This document shows, piece by piece, positions 1 through 64,000 of a stretch of 64,000 nucleotides of DNA. Within the stretch, counting starts at the first letter, position 1. Every line of letters begins with the position of its first letter. A program made the position numbers and the translations under genes. The notes under the pieces were generated by a model. That model was not told the origin of the DNA. It saw nothing but the letters and a program-made list of their open reading frames with translations, and did no database searches. Source of the DNA: Imbricaverruca yamaguchii (lineage: Eukaryota > Arthropoda > Thecostraca > Neoverrucidae). The stretch covers positions 976,001 through 1,040,000 of the forward strand of contig JAOTOL010001634.1 in NCBI GenBank assembly GCA_034440575.1. Direction: 5' to 3'.

Positions 1-1130
1 ATACACCATTTTCAGCGTACATTCTTAAAAATGTATGGCGTGTCGTTTAAAGCAAGAAAAACGGAAACCGACCGGAACGAATTTTTTTTAGTTGGAGGCC
101 GTTGAAGTCGAAACATTCCCTGGCACCAGACAAAAATCGGCGTTGATGCGCTTCCCGTATATTGGCAAAAGGGAAGTGTTCTTGGCAACACTAGCGACTT
201 GTTTGATGCATATTGTTATGCTAAATAGTTTCAAGGTCATGTTAGGTCACCGAGGTCAAGTTCATGACGGGTTAATGGAGCCAAACTTGGCCAACTGGAA
301 TGTTGTAAATGCAAATAACTGGCATGCGATTGATGTCACTTGCATGTTACTCCCTACACATCCTGAAAACTAGTGTGTGTCATTGTGCTCCTAAGCGTTT
401 CTGTACTTTATTCATGCACTTCACTCCTTTCTTCGCGAGGCTGATTGCGCTGAGCCGTCCGACGGAGCAGTCGGGCGGGCGGCCCGGTTCCGGTAACTGG
501 GACAGGGAACTGATGAAGTGCTGCTATATAGGTGACCTGAGGTCAAATGCCGGGTCTAGCATCTGTATTGCATCGTTAGTAATGTCCAAAACATCGTCGA
601 TGCCCATTTTGGTGCATTTAAACACAATTACAGCGATCCATAACAATGACAAGCCAAACCACTCGAAACAAGACAATTTTGACATGTGACATTGAATATA
701 TTGACATTAGGTCATGAAATTTTCACACAATAGAGTTCACTACCGTACCAATCCACCCTGGGAATTTCGTTACTCCAGCTTTAATAGGAGCCGAGATCTT
801 AGGAGGGCAGAATCCCCCTCCAGTGCACGTAATTTTCAGAGGCCCTCCAGGGGGCGTGTTAATGTGCACTCGCAACCAATTCCGTCATGGGCTCGCTTGA
901 AATGTTAAACTATTTAACTACACGAGGTGATTCTGTAAAGCTCCACCTTTCCGCTTTGAACTCGACGACACACTCCATTCAGTTCGGACAGCGTCGCCAC
1001 CCGCTACCACCTCGTAATAGTAATGCGCGAACGGAGTTAAAACACCAGCTCTGATATCAGGTCTAGACGTGCCGCTTCAACTCGGCCCGTCACATGGTGT
1101 CCGGCCGCAGCTCCAACTGGGTACCTCGCA
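1..1130. other. 3' flank of OCRL, no gene seen
   Basis: No homologous coding segment on either strand; open frames are short and lack family features. A candidate poly(A) signal for the minus strand (AATAAA, read on the reverse strand) is at 407-412, 2.6 kb beyond the stop codon. Confidence 0.5.
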
Positions 1131-1470
1131 CTGCAGCGAGCCAGCCGTGTTTTGCGACGGCCGTCTCCACCCGAGTACCTCGCGCTGCAGCGAGCCAGCC
1201 GTGCTCTGCGACGGCCGTCTCCACCCGAGTACCTCGCGCTGCAGCGAGCCAGCCGTGTTCTGCGACGGCCGTCTCCACCCGAGTACCTCGCGCTGCAGCG
1301 AGCCAGCCGTGTTCTGCGACGGCCGTCTCCACCCGAGTACCTCGCGCTGCAGCGAGCCAGCCGTGCTCTGCGACGGCCGTCTCCACCCGAGCACCTCGCG
1401 CTGCAGCGAGCCAGCCGTGCTCTGCGACGGCCGTCTCCACCAGAGTACCTCGCGCTGCAGAGACAGCCAC
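1131..1470. repeat. 54-bp minisatellite
   Basis: Six near-identical 54-bp units (starts at 1131, 1185, 1239, 1293, 1347, 1401) and a partial seventh at 1455. Each unit has CTGCAGCGAGCCAGCCGTG and GACGGCCGTCTCCACCCGAG. Because 54 is a multiple of three and stops are absent, long open frames appear in several frames; these are repeat artefacts. Confidence 0.95.
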
Positions 1471-2690
1471 GGGCCGTCGTCGCAGAGTGCGAAGTTGGCC
1501 CGCACGCCGACCGGTAGCCGCTTTTGGTCCGGTCACTTCAGTTCGCTCGATTCGGAATGGGTTTGTGGCCAGCGCCTGTCATGACTACACCGATCCATCG
1601 GTCCCACCGGCCCAAGACACGGTCCCACCGGCCCAAGACACGCATCACACGTCGTGGGTGGACACAACTGGAGTGATTCCAGAACGTGAGTTTACTTTTG
1701 ACGATTTAAATGTCGCACAGCGTCACAAGCTCGGAGTCACTCATGCGGCGTCGCTGCATCCTGCCCCCGTGAGGTGGAGAGACACCTCCGCACCCTGCCC
1801 CGCGACAACACGCGGCACACAGCACCACCGCCACGTTTGTGACTTACATCCGTCTAGTATGCACAGAATACCTGGTGTTTTCGTTAGTTATTTGGGCTTG
1901 AGGGCGCTTCGACCGAAATTACCTGGCCATTTCCGTTAGCAATGACCAGGTAATTTCGAGCATTGGCCCATTGGCGGCAGTATCCATCCCAGGCACTGCC
2001 GGCTCCCACGAGTTGCGAGGCTCGCCATCCTCGTGGCCAGCGTCAAACGACACATCGCCGGCACAAGCCAGCACATCCGACACTAACGCACGTGACGAGA
2101 CAACGAGTGCCACTGTGGCGGTGCCTAGTGCACGCTCATTGGGGCATGGATCCGCGTACGTCAGCTAATTGGTTTGATTGCCCCGTCACAATGTTCACTA
2201 CACATAATAACAAACTTGAATTAGAAGCGCTCAACTACGTGAACGGTAGTATTGCCGTTTGCATTGCATATCAATGCATCATAAGGAATCAAGAACCACG
2301 ATTAACTCGCATGCATGGAACCGAATATAAAACAATTCGGAACAAACAATTACAATCAGTACATCGATCACGGTATTATGTCGGCTTCCATCAAAAGGTG
2401 GAAAAATATCTTCATGAATAATCGAACACAGGTAGTTTTGTCGCATACAACTTAACTACAAATGAGCATCAGCCCCGACAGCTTCAATTTTCGCCGAATG
2501 TCTGAGTAGTTGGTCAGGAGTATCGAACACATACAACCTCCATCCCAACGAAAATAACGAACAAAGAAACTCTGTACCGTACGGCGGGTGCAGTGGGATT
2601 GTACTACAAGCCTCAACAACAGTCGCCGGCCAAATCCACGGTAGCTCCTTAGTGTACGAGTCTCGCCTAGTAGTCAGTCGGTCGTCTGCC
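1471..2690. other. OCRL 3' flank without gene
   Basis: Nothing recognisable as coding. Contains a 13-bp inverted repeat (1914-1926 with 1946-1958) and a short match to the LINE 3'-end motif around 1888-1910. Confidence 0.5.
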
Positions 2691-2890
2691 CCAGGACCAG
2701 CAGACTCGCACACCGGCCCAGGGTCTCGTCTCGGCCGTCTGCCCCAGGACCAGCAGACTCGCACACTGGCCCAGGGTCTCGTCTCGGCCGTCTGCCCCAG
2801 GACCAACAGACTCGCACACCAGCCCCGGGTCTCGTCTCGGCCGTCTGCCCCAGGACCAGCAGACTCGCACACCAGCCCCGGGTATGGTCC
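2691..2890. repeat. 53-bp minisatellite beyond the OCRL stop
   Basis: Units beginning GTCTGCCCCAGGACCAGCAG at 2694, 2737, 2790 and 2843; the first spacing is 43 and the rest 53 bases. It starts about 125 bases 3' of the OCRL stop codon and may be within the 3' UTR. Confidence 0.9.
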
Positions 2891-3014
2891 TGGCTGTCTC
2901 CACGATGTCATTCGCACAACGGCCAGAAGGAAAAAACTGGAATTTCGCTTTGTGGCGACATGATCACGCCAACAACAGAGATCCTGTGCAGACCATGGGA
3001 CGCCGGTCGTCGCC

Positions 3015-55174
<52,160 letters not shown>

Positions 55175-55264
55175 GGCGACCACGTCTGTCGTGAAGCGTC
55201 GGTTTAGACACGGCGCCCACTGACACTGTTCCAACAAACATCAATTGTCGATCTAGGCCCTTCG

Positions 55265-55544
55265 CAGTATAAAATAATTCACCATGTGGCCTGGAAATTC
55301 ACAGTTAATGGAGTTGTGCTATTTCATCCTCATCTTAGGTTTTTACCATTTTGCCACATGATGTATGGGCAGTCATCATGCACATGACTGCTAAATAATG
55401 TAAAATGCATGTGACTGAAGTGAAAGGCATTCTGCTTTTCAATCCTTAAGTGACAATCCTTTATGTTCTTCCAATCTTTCACTATTCCCAAGCAACTTCT
55501 TCCTTCATCCACACAGTTAATGGTGAAGTAATTTTAGGACACTG
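55265..55544 (-). mobile_element. hAT-type MITE, copy 2
   Basis: 280 bp, inverse copy of 33988-34264, with ends CAGTATAAAATAATT and GTAATTTTAGGACACTG. Flanked by the perfect 8-bp duplication GCCCTTCG (55257-55264 and 55545-55552). It lies about 90 bases upstream of the chosen OCRL start codon, so it may sit in the 5' UTR or promoter. Confidence 0.92.
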
Positions 55545-55552
55545 GCCCTTCG

Positions 55553-56370
55553 ACTTCCAAATAACATGCACGTCGAATAATAACTAAGTGTACTTACTTC
55601 ACCATCGCAAACGATTGGCAGCCAGCTTACCAGCAACACAACCTGAATCAGCACCTCTGCTGCACTTGTAGCACATCTGCTACTAGCAGACAAATTAGTT
55701 TCGTGTGTAATATGTACTCCAGAATGCATTTCATTGCATCATGCCTGCCAACATTTATAATGAATCTAGAAGTGGAATGCCAAAATAAATTTCCAGAGTC
55801 TAGGAAGTGAGGAAGAAAGTCCAAGGCCTACCTCGAGACAAGGTGGATAGCCAATTATTCACAATGAGAAAACTGCATCAGAGGAACACACGATGGACCC
55901 AATGCAGGATGCACACACATGTAACTATGAACATTGTGCAGCACTTGCTAAGATCATTATAGGAAAAACCGGAGTATTCAAATTGAAACAAACACAAAAA
56001 GCATCAAGCAACACATCACAGTCAGGATGGAGAAATACTTTCTGGGGCCTTTGTAAGGGAGATGAAGAATATAAAAGACAGCCAATACACTTTTGTAACT
56101 GGAGCACTTCATACAAAATGCCCGCACACAACACATGATGAATGTTTGACACTAGGTAAAATTGGTAGACAATCCAGTGTCCATTGTTTGGCGTTGCGCC
56201 CACATCTCTGTTGTACAGCCTTTGCAGCCAACTTCAACTCTTCACAAGTGAGCATTACAGTTTGTCCCTAGGACATAAAGACAGAGACATAAAAATCAGT
56301 GCAACTAGGACCCACAAGGGCTTTCTTGGTTGCACTCTGAACATCCAACCAGGTACCCACCAAATTCGTC
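55553..56370. other. OCRL 5' flank, no gene seen
   Basis: No recognisable coding sequence or promoter element. Confidence 0.45.
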
Positions 56371-58960
56371 GATCAGCCCTCCCTAGAATACTGAAAAGTA
56401 AGTTCCCTAGTCTTATAATGATTGTATATGCTGTTTTTAAAGACGTTCAATGTGCTGCTTTTATGGCAGCACATTGAATCTTTTCTGGCAGCTGGTTCCA
56501 GTGTTCTACTACCCTGTTGGTGAAGAAAGACTGTCTTCATCTTGTCCTGATGTGGTTAACTTTAATTTTGAATTGCTGACCTCTAATTGCATCATTTCTG
56601 TTAAATTCAAACATTCCCCAAGATATCCCTTCTCTAGACCATGAACAAATTTAAAGACCTCAATGAGATCTCCTCTCAGCCTTCTATATCTAAGTGAAAA
56701 AAAAATTCAATTTCTTCAATCTTTCCTCATATGCCAGGTTGCTTATACCATTAACCATTGTTGTAGCCCTCTTTTGTACTCTCTGTAAAAGCCAACAATC
56801 TTTTTCATGGCCAGGAGACCAAGCTTGGATGCAGTATTCCAAATGTGGCCTTACATATGCACAGCAAAGCTTCCTGATGACTTCCTCACTTCTGTATGAT
56901 ACATTCCTATTTATTGCCCCAAGCATTCTCAGTGGCTTCTTCTTGGCTTCCTTGGTCTGTTCTCATGCTCACAATTTTGTGTTTAGAACAACACCTAAAT
57001 GCTTTTCCTGTTGAGTAACTGATAGTACCTGGCCACCCATCAAGTATGGAGCCTTCATATGCTGCCTACCTACATGCATGATTTTACACTTATCAAAATT
57101 AAATTTCATTTGTCATTCTTCTGACCACTTCACAAGTTCACCTAAGACTTTCTGTAGTGAGATATGCCCATTGTGACCTGCTATTGCCCTAAAGACCTTC
57201 AAATCATCCACAAATTTCAAAACCTTACTGCTTGTGCCACTTTCAATATTATTTACAAATATAATGAACAGTAGTGGGCCCAGTACTGACCACTGGGGGA
57301 CTCCACTAAGAACATTTTGCCATGATGACTTTGTACCATTTAGCATCACTTTTTTATGTCTATTTGAAAGCCAGATCTCCATCATTCTTAGATACTACCT
57401 CCAATACCACGGACCTGAAGCTGCATCATTAACCATTTATCCTTTACCTTATCAAAGGCTTTACTAAAGTCAAGATATGCTACATCGACCTAATTTCCCT
57501 GATCAAATTGTTCTGTAGCAAAGTTTAAAAAATCCAGGAGATTTGTGAGACACGATCACACTTTTCTAAACCTATGTAGAGTATCTTTAATCAATCTGTT
57601 TCCTTAAAGATAACTATTCTACCCTTGATAAATGATTTGAGAACCTTGAAGACTAGGGATGTGAGACTTACTAGCCTATAATTGTCAACTTTCCCTCTAT
57701 CTCTCCTTTCTTGAAAATAGGAACTACATCTGCCCTTTTCCAATCTGTTGGAATTTATTTTGTGAAACTGATCTACAAAATATTATACTAAAAGAAATGC
57801 CAGTTCCTTTTCAGCTTCCTGCAATACCCTAGCATAAATTTCACCAGGTCCTGCTGCATTGGTTGGTTTTATTTTCCTGATATGATTGAAAACATCACTA
57901 TTAATGAAATCAACATCATTTATCTGATCACATGTCACTGAACCATGGTGTATGGTCAGCAGATTGGTCATATCTTCCAATGTAAACACTGATTTAAGCT
58001 GCTTGCTCAGCTCCTCAACCATCTCACTATTATCACCCAATATGGTCCCATTTACATCCAGTGGACCAATTGTGCTAGAAACTTGATTGAGCTCATAGAA
58101 ACTAAAGATCATTTTGCTGTTCCCATTACAGTTCCTAGCCAAATCCAATTCTTTTGCTCACTTTGCTGCTCTGGGTTTTTGCTTCCCAGTGTCTCTAGCT
58201 TTTCAATGCAACCTTTGATTTATGATATTTGAAGCTTCATTAAACACTCTAAATGCAGCTTTCTTAGCCTTAATTGCTTCTATCAAGTCTTGTATAAGCC
58301 ATGCTGGCTTTCCTACCCTTCTTTTGCACCTTTGCTTTTGGGGGACATATCTAATCTGAATTTCCTTCAAGTAAGATTTTGACTTTTCCCACATTTCAGG
58401 CATTTAAATTGGATTTAAATTTAAATTCTTCCCATCTTATGGCACGTAAAACCACTCTCATGCAATAAAAGTCTGCTCTGGTGAAATTAGGAACCTTTAC
58501 CAAATTATCCTTAATAGTTCCTACTACATGTACCTGGAATCTAACTATGTTATGGTCACCTCTTCCCAGAGTTTCTCCTACAGTCAAGTCTTCAACTAAG
58601 TAACTTAAATCTGAGAATACAAGGTCCAAGAATGAGCCATGTCTCGCAGGTTCCATTACAAACTGGTGCAAGAACAGGTCCTCTTCAAAGCATTTCCTAA
58701 ACATTTTGCATTATGATAAGCCAACACCAATATTTTCATATCCTTTTCAGATTAAAGTCACCAAGAATAAGACACTTAAGAATAAGACAAGAACAAGACA
58801 CCAAGAATAAGACACTTAATAAGACCTCTGAAAGTTTCTACTGATTTCCTCACAAATCACATTATCAAGCTCCAGTTGTTGAGAATGTGGCAGGGTTCCT
58901 GATCAGTAGAAAGCTCTCATCCTCATTCCAAGATGATGGACCACTCATTTTCTGTGCAAA
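56370..58960 (-). mobile_element. Non-LTR retrotransposon (CR1/L2-like), degenerate, upstream of OCRL
   Basis: Minus-strand pieces in order: LILGDFNLKRI (endonuclease, about 58750), FLDLVFSDLSYLVEDL and GRGDHNIVRFQV (58640-58540), KPAWLIQDLI (58300), SDVFNHIRKIKPTNAAGPGE (57890), GVPQWSVLGPLLFIIFVNNI (57290-57240), FVDDLKVF (active site with F-x-DD, 57200), YVRPHLEYCIQAWSP (56850), ending in LKKLNFFFT and a C-terminal tail to about 56380. Frameshifts between pieces and a Gln-to-Trp change in GVPQG(S) show it is dead. Clade assignment by motif style only. Confidence 0.9.
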
Positions 58961-61377
58961 TGCTTACTTTTCAGGCTGTGAGCAAAATAACACCAAAAAA
59001 GGATGCCTTGAGCTAGATAAGTAGCATAACATAAAAAGCAGTGCTAAAAATAAAATAAAAACAACATAACATAACATGGGCTGGCCTCCATTTGGAGAAA
59101 AAATATCCACAAACTGAAATCAGAAGGATGTCAAATAATTTATCTTCAGAAAATGCTCAAAATTAGACAAAAACCTAACCAAACCTAGCATAAACTGAAG
59201 AACCAGTGCCTTTTGAATAAAAACTATTTCCTTTTTTATTTTAAAAAAAATCCCTACTTCAAAAACCTTAACTAACCTGGGCTAAACAAACCTAACCTAT
59301 TTGTTTGTTATATGGGGGCAAGTGCATTAGAAAATTGCCCAAATTTACCAGCCTGCTTGGCTGCCACCTTAAAGCACATTAATACCTACCCTCCTAACAA
59401 ATACCAAACTATTCTTCATGCACAGCAATCTGCAAGTTCTGCACAACAGCCAATGCCCACCACACTACCATTCAGCACCATCAAGGCTATTTTAGAACCA
59501 TCAGCAGGCAGGCAGGCAGGTACCTACCTACATACCTACCCGGCAGGGGCGTGCATTTTCCAAATGATTGGAGGGACCGGCATAACACAGCGCACTCAAT
59601 AGCGTGCCCACATGTGAAAAGTCCAAATTATTGAGGAGCAAAGCCAATATTTTTAGGCAATCGCCCTCTCAACAACATATAAAACGACCCCCATCGCACC
59701 TACGTAGGAAGGACTGGCAGACAGGCACCCACCCTCCTCCTTCTCATTGCTGTACTGTGTACATAAAGCTTGCATAGAGCGAGGATGAGCGCGACACCGC
59801 CTAGTCACAGCTACTAAATTAACTGTACCGTGATTTTCGACGAAAACTATCGACCTCCCTCAAATGTGACTGAGTAAATGCTGCACTCACACAACAATAT
59901 CATTTCAACGGCAAACCGTGCAACATATACTCGTGGGTAGAGAACACATAAGTGGACCTGCAGTAGTTATAATTTTGTATTAAAAATGCTGGGAAACAAA
60001 TGAGAAATACCAGGGAAGACGTAGAGTGGCATTTAGGTGCCGCAAACATTGAAATTTTCACAGTTCTCAGATCAGCTATGGGCATTAACAGATCAGCTAT
60101 GGGCATCTCAGATCAGCTATCAGCATTAACAGTAATATCGTGAAGGAACACGAATTATTCACTTAATATATACCTTCAAGCTGATGCAAATTTTTCACAG
60201 ATTGCGCATCAGTGGTGACACCTTACGCAAGAACAGCGCCAACAAATTGCCTGCAATTGACTGACTTATTTTTGCCAGAAATAGCATGAAAACTTGCAAG
60301 ATTACCGTTGAGCAAATTCAATAGGAAAAAATACATGCCACCGTTAATTTAACATAAAACAGAAAAATATTGTTATAAAAACGTGAAATAGCATATGTGG
60401 GGCGGTCCAGCACCGGGCAACCAACGGGTGACACCACCATGAGAGCGATTTCAACCTAAGCGGGTGCATAGGTAGTCATGGGCGCTGAATCAATCTGGAT
60501 AAACTTTAGCTTCGTACTGGCAGCGACTTCGGAGATATGGCCTGGGGAACTGTGCATAGGTCACATTGCAGGTCAATCTTTGAGAGCGATTATCTCCGGC
60601 ACTTTTAAACCTAGCGTAGACATCAGGGGTGTCGATTAAAAAAAAAACATTGAGGGTGGCAAAGTATATTCGACCCCCTCCCCCTCCCCTACCCCGAAAC
60701 AAGATTCATCGGATTTCGCCCACTATATTTTCACACCTCAGTAATTCTGATTTGTATTTGACGATATACGTTTACGTTTATTCAGCATCCTCGCCAACGG
60801 GAAAATCGTCCAGTAACAGGTGAAGCCACATAAACAAAAGATCAATGCACAGTACATATCAACATAACAACTATGAGTCATAGCATGCGACTAGTGTCAT
60901 ACAGTGGACTCGGGTCCATCGTCATCGTCAACGTCATCTATATCCTCAACGTCATCGTCGCCCTTCCCTCACTCCACGCACTAAAAACACAACGGTTTTG
61001 GAGGCACGAATACGGACACAATGGTTCTGCACCCGAAATAATTTCTGGTCACGCTGCTGACAGTACCTGTAATCATTAATTTAGTGGAAATAAAGTCAAT
61101 CTCGCTGCTGACAATTTGTTTTTCTGATGTCATCAATATCCATCGATCGAAATGCACAACAAGAGCAGCTGTGTCTCAAGCAGATTCAATGGCTGTGACG
61201 AATTGGGAAATATTAATGCATGGGTGACATTGGTATCCATTAATGGTAAGGTAAACGGTAGAATGCGGAGAAAGTGCCAATACGCAAAACTGTTCGGAAA
61301 GTTGATGCAAAGCTGCGACTATTCCCACACCGTTCACCTTGACTTGCCAGGGCAGTCAAGTACATCCCGTCTGCCAG
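58961..61377. other. Upstream region without gene
   Basis: AT-rich. A short repeat GATCAGCTATGGGCAT(T/C) occurs three to four times at 60070-60130. Nothing else recognised. Confidence 0.45.
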
Positions 61378-61540
61378 GGTTGGATTTATACCTTGCAATC
61401 TGGGATGAGGAGAGGACAATTTCTGTGTTATGGAATACGGAGAGGATATTTTCCTTCAAACCTTACAATCAGAATCTCACTTTGAAGTTTCAGGTGAATA
61501 TTGAGCACTTTACCGCTGGGCAATTCGTTGTCAAAAAACT
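61378..61540 (+). repeat. Dispersed repeat A, copy 2
   Basis: Same ordered motifs as 10684-10845. It lies inside a 131-codon open frame (61152-61547), which is therefore unlikely to be a gene. Confidence 0.65.
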
Positions 61541-61664
61541 CCATTAGACACCGAAATTGAAAACACATGGAGGAAACAACATAGAGGATAATTTTGCAAA
61601 AACGATAATGATATGGATGGCAAAAATACAGGAAAAGTCCGTTTTTTTAACCCTGACGTCCACT

Positions 61665-62090
61665 GTCGCCGGCCAAGGTCGCAGAGCACATCGTCCACTG
61701 TGGCGGACCGGGGCTGTGGAGTACACATTTTACTATGGCGGACCAGGGACGCGAAGCATACCATCCACTCTGGCGGACCGGTGCCGCCGAGCACATTGTC
61801 CACCGTAACGGACCGGAGCCACGGAGTACACCTTCCACCATGGTGGACCAGGGCCGCAGAGTACATCATCAAATGTGGCACACCAGGGTCGCGGTGTACA
61901 TCATCTACTGTGGTGGGTCAGGGTCACGAAGTAAACCGTCCACTGTAGTGGATTAGGGCCGTGGAATACACCGTCAATTGCAATGGACCGGGACTGCCGA
62001 GCACATCGTCCATTGTGGCTGATCGTTACCGCGAAGCACATCGTCCACTGTGGCGGACCGGGGCCACCGTCCATTGCGGCGGATCATAGC
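61665..62090. repeat. 35-bp minisatellite, about 12 diverged units
   Basis: Core GGCGGACCGGGGC-NNGGAGTA followed by CATCGTCCACTGT, period 35 and well kept despite heavy divergence between units. No exon of known type borders it. Confidence 0.9.
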
Positions 62091-62800
62091 CATCAACAGG
62101 TTAAATTATGTCATGCCATGGCAGTGACGTACATAGGATTTGCGAGAGAGGGCAGACTGATTTGGAAAGTGTCCACCTGCCCCCATTAAAAAAGCCCGCG
62201 GATTTCCACCAATATTTTTTTTCAAAGGGGTTCTATATATTTTTGTCATATAAGAATTAGTGGCCAAATTCACTGTCCTATAGAAGGGGCAGAATCTACC
62301 ACCATTCAGAATTACCGGCTTTCAACCATAACTTCCAACATCCTGTTTGAAGGTTTCTTTGGTTTCCCTTAAATTACACCTGAACAAACCACAAAAAACG
62401 TAAAATTTGTCAATATCAGGCATTCTAATTAATAACGCCCGGTCGCCAAAACGCCAACGTTCGTGAACGGGTACACCCGCCTTGCGCAGTCGGCGCGTTC
62501 GGCACTCTACGTGTGCTTCTCCGGTTTCTGTTCGGCCTCCCACGTTTTGCTAATTACTGTCGCATGATAGTCTTGTGCCAAATTTGACATGTGGAAAGCC
62601 TGTTATGGCGACTCGCTTGCAAAACAAAATCGATAAATTCAATTCGATGCATTAGTTATCTTCTTCCCACATTTTCCCCTGATCAAGAAATCCAGAGACA
62701 TACTGAGCTTTTATGCACCTCGTCTCTTTGGTTAAATAAGCTCTCAGATTGGCTACTGAGACGTGACCCTACCCAGGTGTTCGCATTTTTTACCCGTTGC
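62091..62800. other. No feature recognised
   Basis: Neither strand shows recognisable coding or mobile sequence. Confidence 0.45.
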
Positions 62801-63640
62801 GTTTTTTCTTCTATGTATGTGTTTTATGGCTCCAGCCAATTTTTCTTAGGGGCCCGGAACACGTTTGAGACTCGGATTTTTTTTTACAGCTTTGTTGCTT
62901 CTCATACACCGAGGGTATTTTTGATGTGTCGGCGCGTTTACGAAGACGTTTTTTCGAAGATGCTTTATTTAGTGCCCGCTATTTTTGTTCCTTGTTTACG
63001 ATCAATTCCCTTTTTGAGGCCCTGTGCGGTCAAATGACCCTGACGTGCTTTGAGGGCCACCGTTATGCTGTTATTTAGCGCTTCCGGATTGTTTTTTTTC
63101 GAGCTGCGGAACATTATTTTAAGGCCCTGTCGCTCTTTGCGAAACTTGGTGCGCCGTGGATTATCGACATTAAGTTTTGGGATTGCCGACGGAATGTTGA
63201 GAATTATTGGTAGCCCAGGCTCAGCGTGACTTTCAGGGGTTCCGGCCCGACCGTTTGTGGCCTTCGTCGTGATTTTCTTTATCACCAGTACGACTCTTTT
63301 GAGCACGAGCGTGGTTTTCAGGGGGCCAGGTGGGAACTTTTGAGGTCCCAGCGTCATTTTGGAAGCCCGTGCGGGACTATTTTGACTCGATGTGATTCTT
63401 CGGGGCCCCGGTGAAGTTATTTTGGTTCGAGTCTCACCTGTCGCTACTCTTCGCCCACGGCCAATCGACGTGAGAGATTGGCGACGCTACATGACTCAAC
63501 GGTCGATGTGTCGTAAAACCAATATTCAACCAACCAACCAGCGATTATTGGGGGCTCAAACGAGACTTTTAGAGTGACTAGCGCATTTTTGTTCTGGAGC
63601 TCGACGCGGTTCTTGGGGCCCCACAACCTGTCAGGGGGCA
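62800..63640. repeat. Degenerate GGGGCCC / T-run region
   Basis: GGGGCCC, GAGGCCC or AAGGCCC blocks alternate with ATTTTTT-like runs and CG-containing spacers at irregular 40-60-base intervals, on both sides of a SINE. Open frames across it reflect the low stop density. Confidence 0.5.
63427..63545 (+). mobile_element. SINE family 1, copy 4 (5'-truncated)
   Basis: Begins within the B box (GGTTCGAGTCTCACC), body CTCTTCGCCCACGGCCAATC with GATTGGCGACGCTAC, 3' end CGTAAAACCAATATTC and an (AACC)n tail. Matches 24590-24755 almost throughout. Confidence 0.85.
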
Positions 63641-64000
63641 ACTGCCCACAATGGCCCTTCCCCATTCGGCACGCCACTGTGCCATGCAATTCTGCAACAT
63701 AAGAATCCAGGAATAGTTCATCTGATTCATCACTCACACGTTATTTCAACTCCCAAGTTCTTCAGACAGTTTGAGGACAGTCAAACATCTGCTACATGGA
63801 TAGACAAGGATTGACTATTAGGCAACAGGGACCCAATGTAATTTAGATCACATTACTTTTGCTGAAATACATACCTTCTTCCACAGGCTGAGTTGGAGAT
63901 GGATGCGCTCCTGAAGTTTGGTCATGGTTGGAGTTGTAGATGGATGGAGCAGCACTGTGAAGGACATAACATATGGTCTAAAGGACCTCTTTCTGTTTAC
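63641..64000. other. Window end, no feature recognised
   Basis: No recognisable coding or repeat sequence. Confidence 0.45.

Noticed and set aside
1077..1939. Overlapping open frames up to 281 codons on both strands
   Set aside because: They are produced by a stop-free 54-bp repeat that is a multiple of three; no protein family features in any frame.
55175..55237. Upstream in-frame ATG as the OCRL start
   Set aside because: Possible, but the extra 21 residues have no counterpart in the family; the ATG at 55174 fits the usual N-terminus better.
61152..61547. 131-codon plus-strand frame
   Set aside because: More than a third of it is dispersed repeat A, and no family match is evident.
62965..63357. 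130-codon Lys/Pro-rich minus-strand frame
   Set aside because: It lies in a degenerate GGGGCCC/T-run region with low stop density; looks non-coding.

Overview
Eukaryotic, almost certainly animal, nuclear DNA. Coding sequence is broken into short exons with GT..AG junctions, and the window holds tRNA-derived SINEs, several LINE families, a hAT-type MITE, microsatellites and many minisatellites. The two recognisable genes and the LINE content fit an invertebrate. A crustacean or other arthropod is my guess, but no sequence signature proves it.

The window is dominated by one gene on the minus strand. It runs from a start codon at 55174 to a stop at 3015 in 18 exons over 52 kb. The exons join in phase at every one of the 17 junctions and give an 883-residue protein. 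It is the OCRL/INPP5B-type inositol polyphosphate 5-phosphatase: N-terminal PH domain, catalytic 5-phosphatase domain, ASH domain and C-terminal RhoGAP-like domain. The length is close to human OCRL (901 residues).

Intron 8 of that gene (21515-35248) contains a complete second gene on the plus strand: a secreted trypsin-like serine protease of 446 residues in 8 in-phase exons (22019-32396). It has a signal peptide, a (DPPEVR)n repeat region and an intact His-Asp-Ser triad. The last intron of the protease carries an antisense LINE with gag zinc knuckles, RT and RNase H, from which the middle has been deleted.

The rest is intron or the 5' flank. It holds a second, AT-rich LINE in intron 12 (13.8-17.2 kb), a 5'-truncated LINE in intron 14 that ends next to exon 15, and a third LINE family upstream of the start codon (56.4-58.9 kb). 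There are two SINE families, three tiny insertions consisting only of a LINE-like 3' hairpin, and two hAT MITEs with perfect 8-bp target duplications. The most unusual pattern is that minisatellites or degenerate tandem arrays lie against the splice sites of many OCRL exons. In several cases the repeat unit contains a copy of the splice site itself, and once a copy of the exon edge. No rRNA, functional tRNA, CRISPR or bacterial-type operon was seen.
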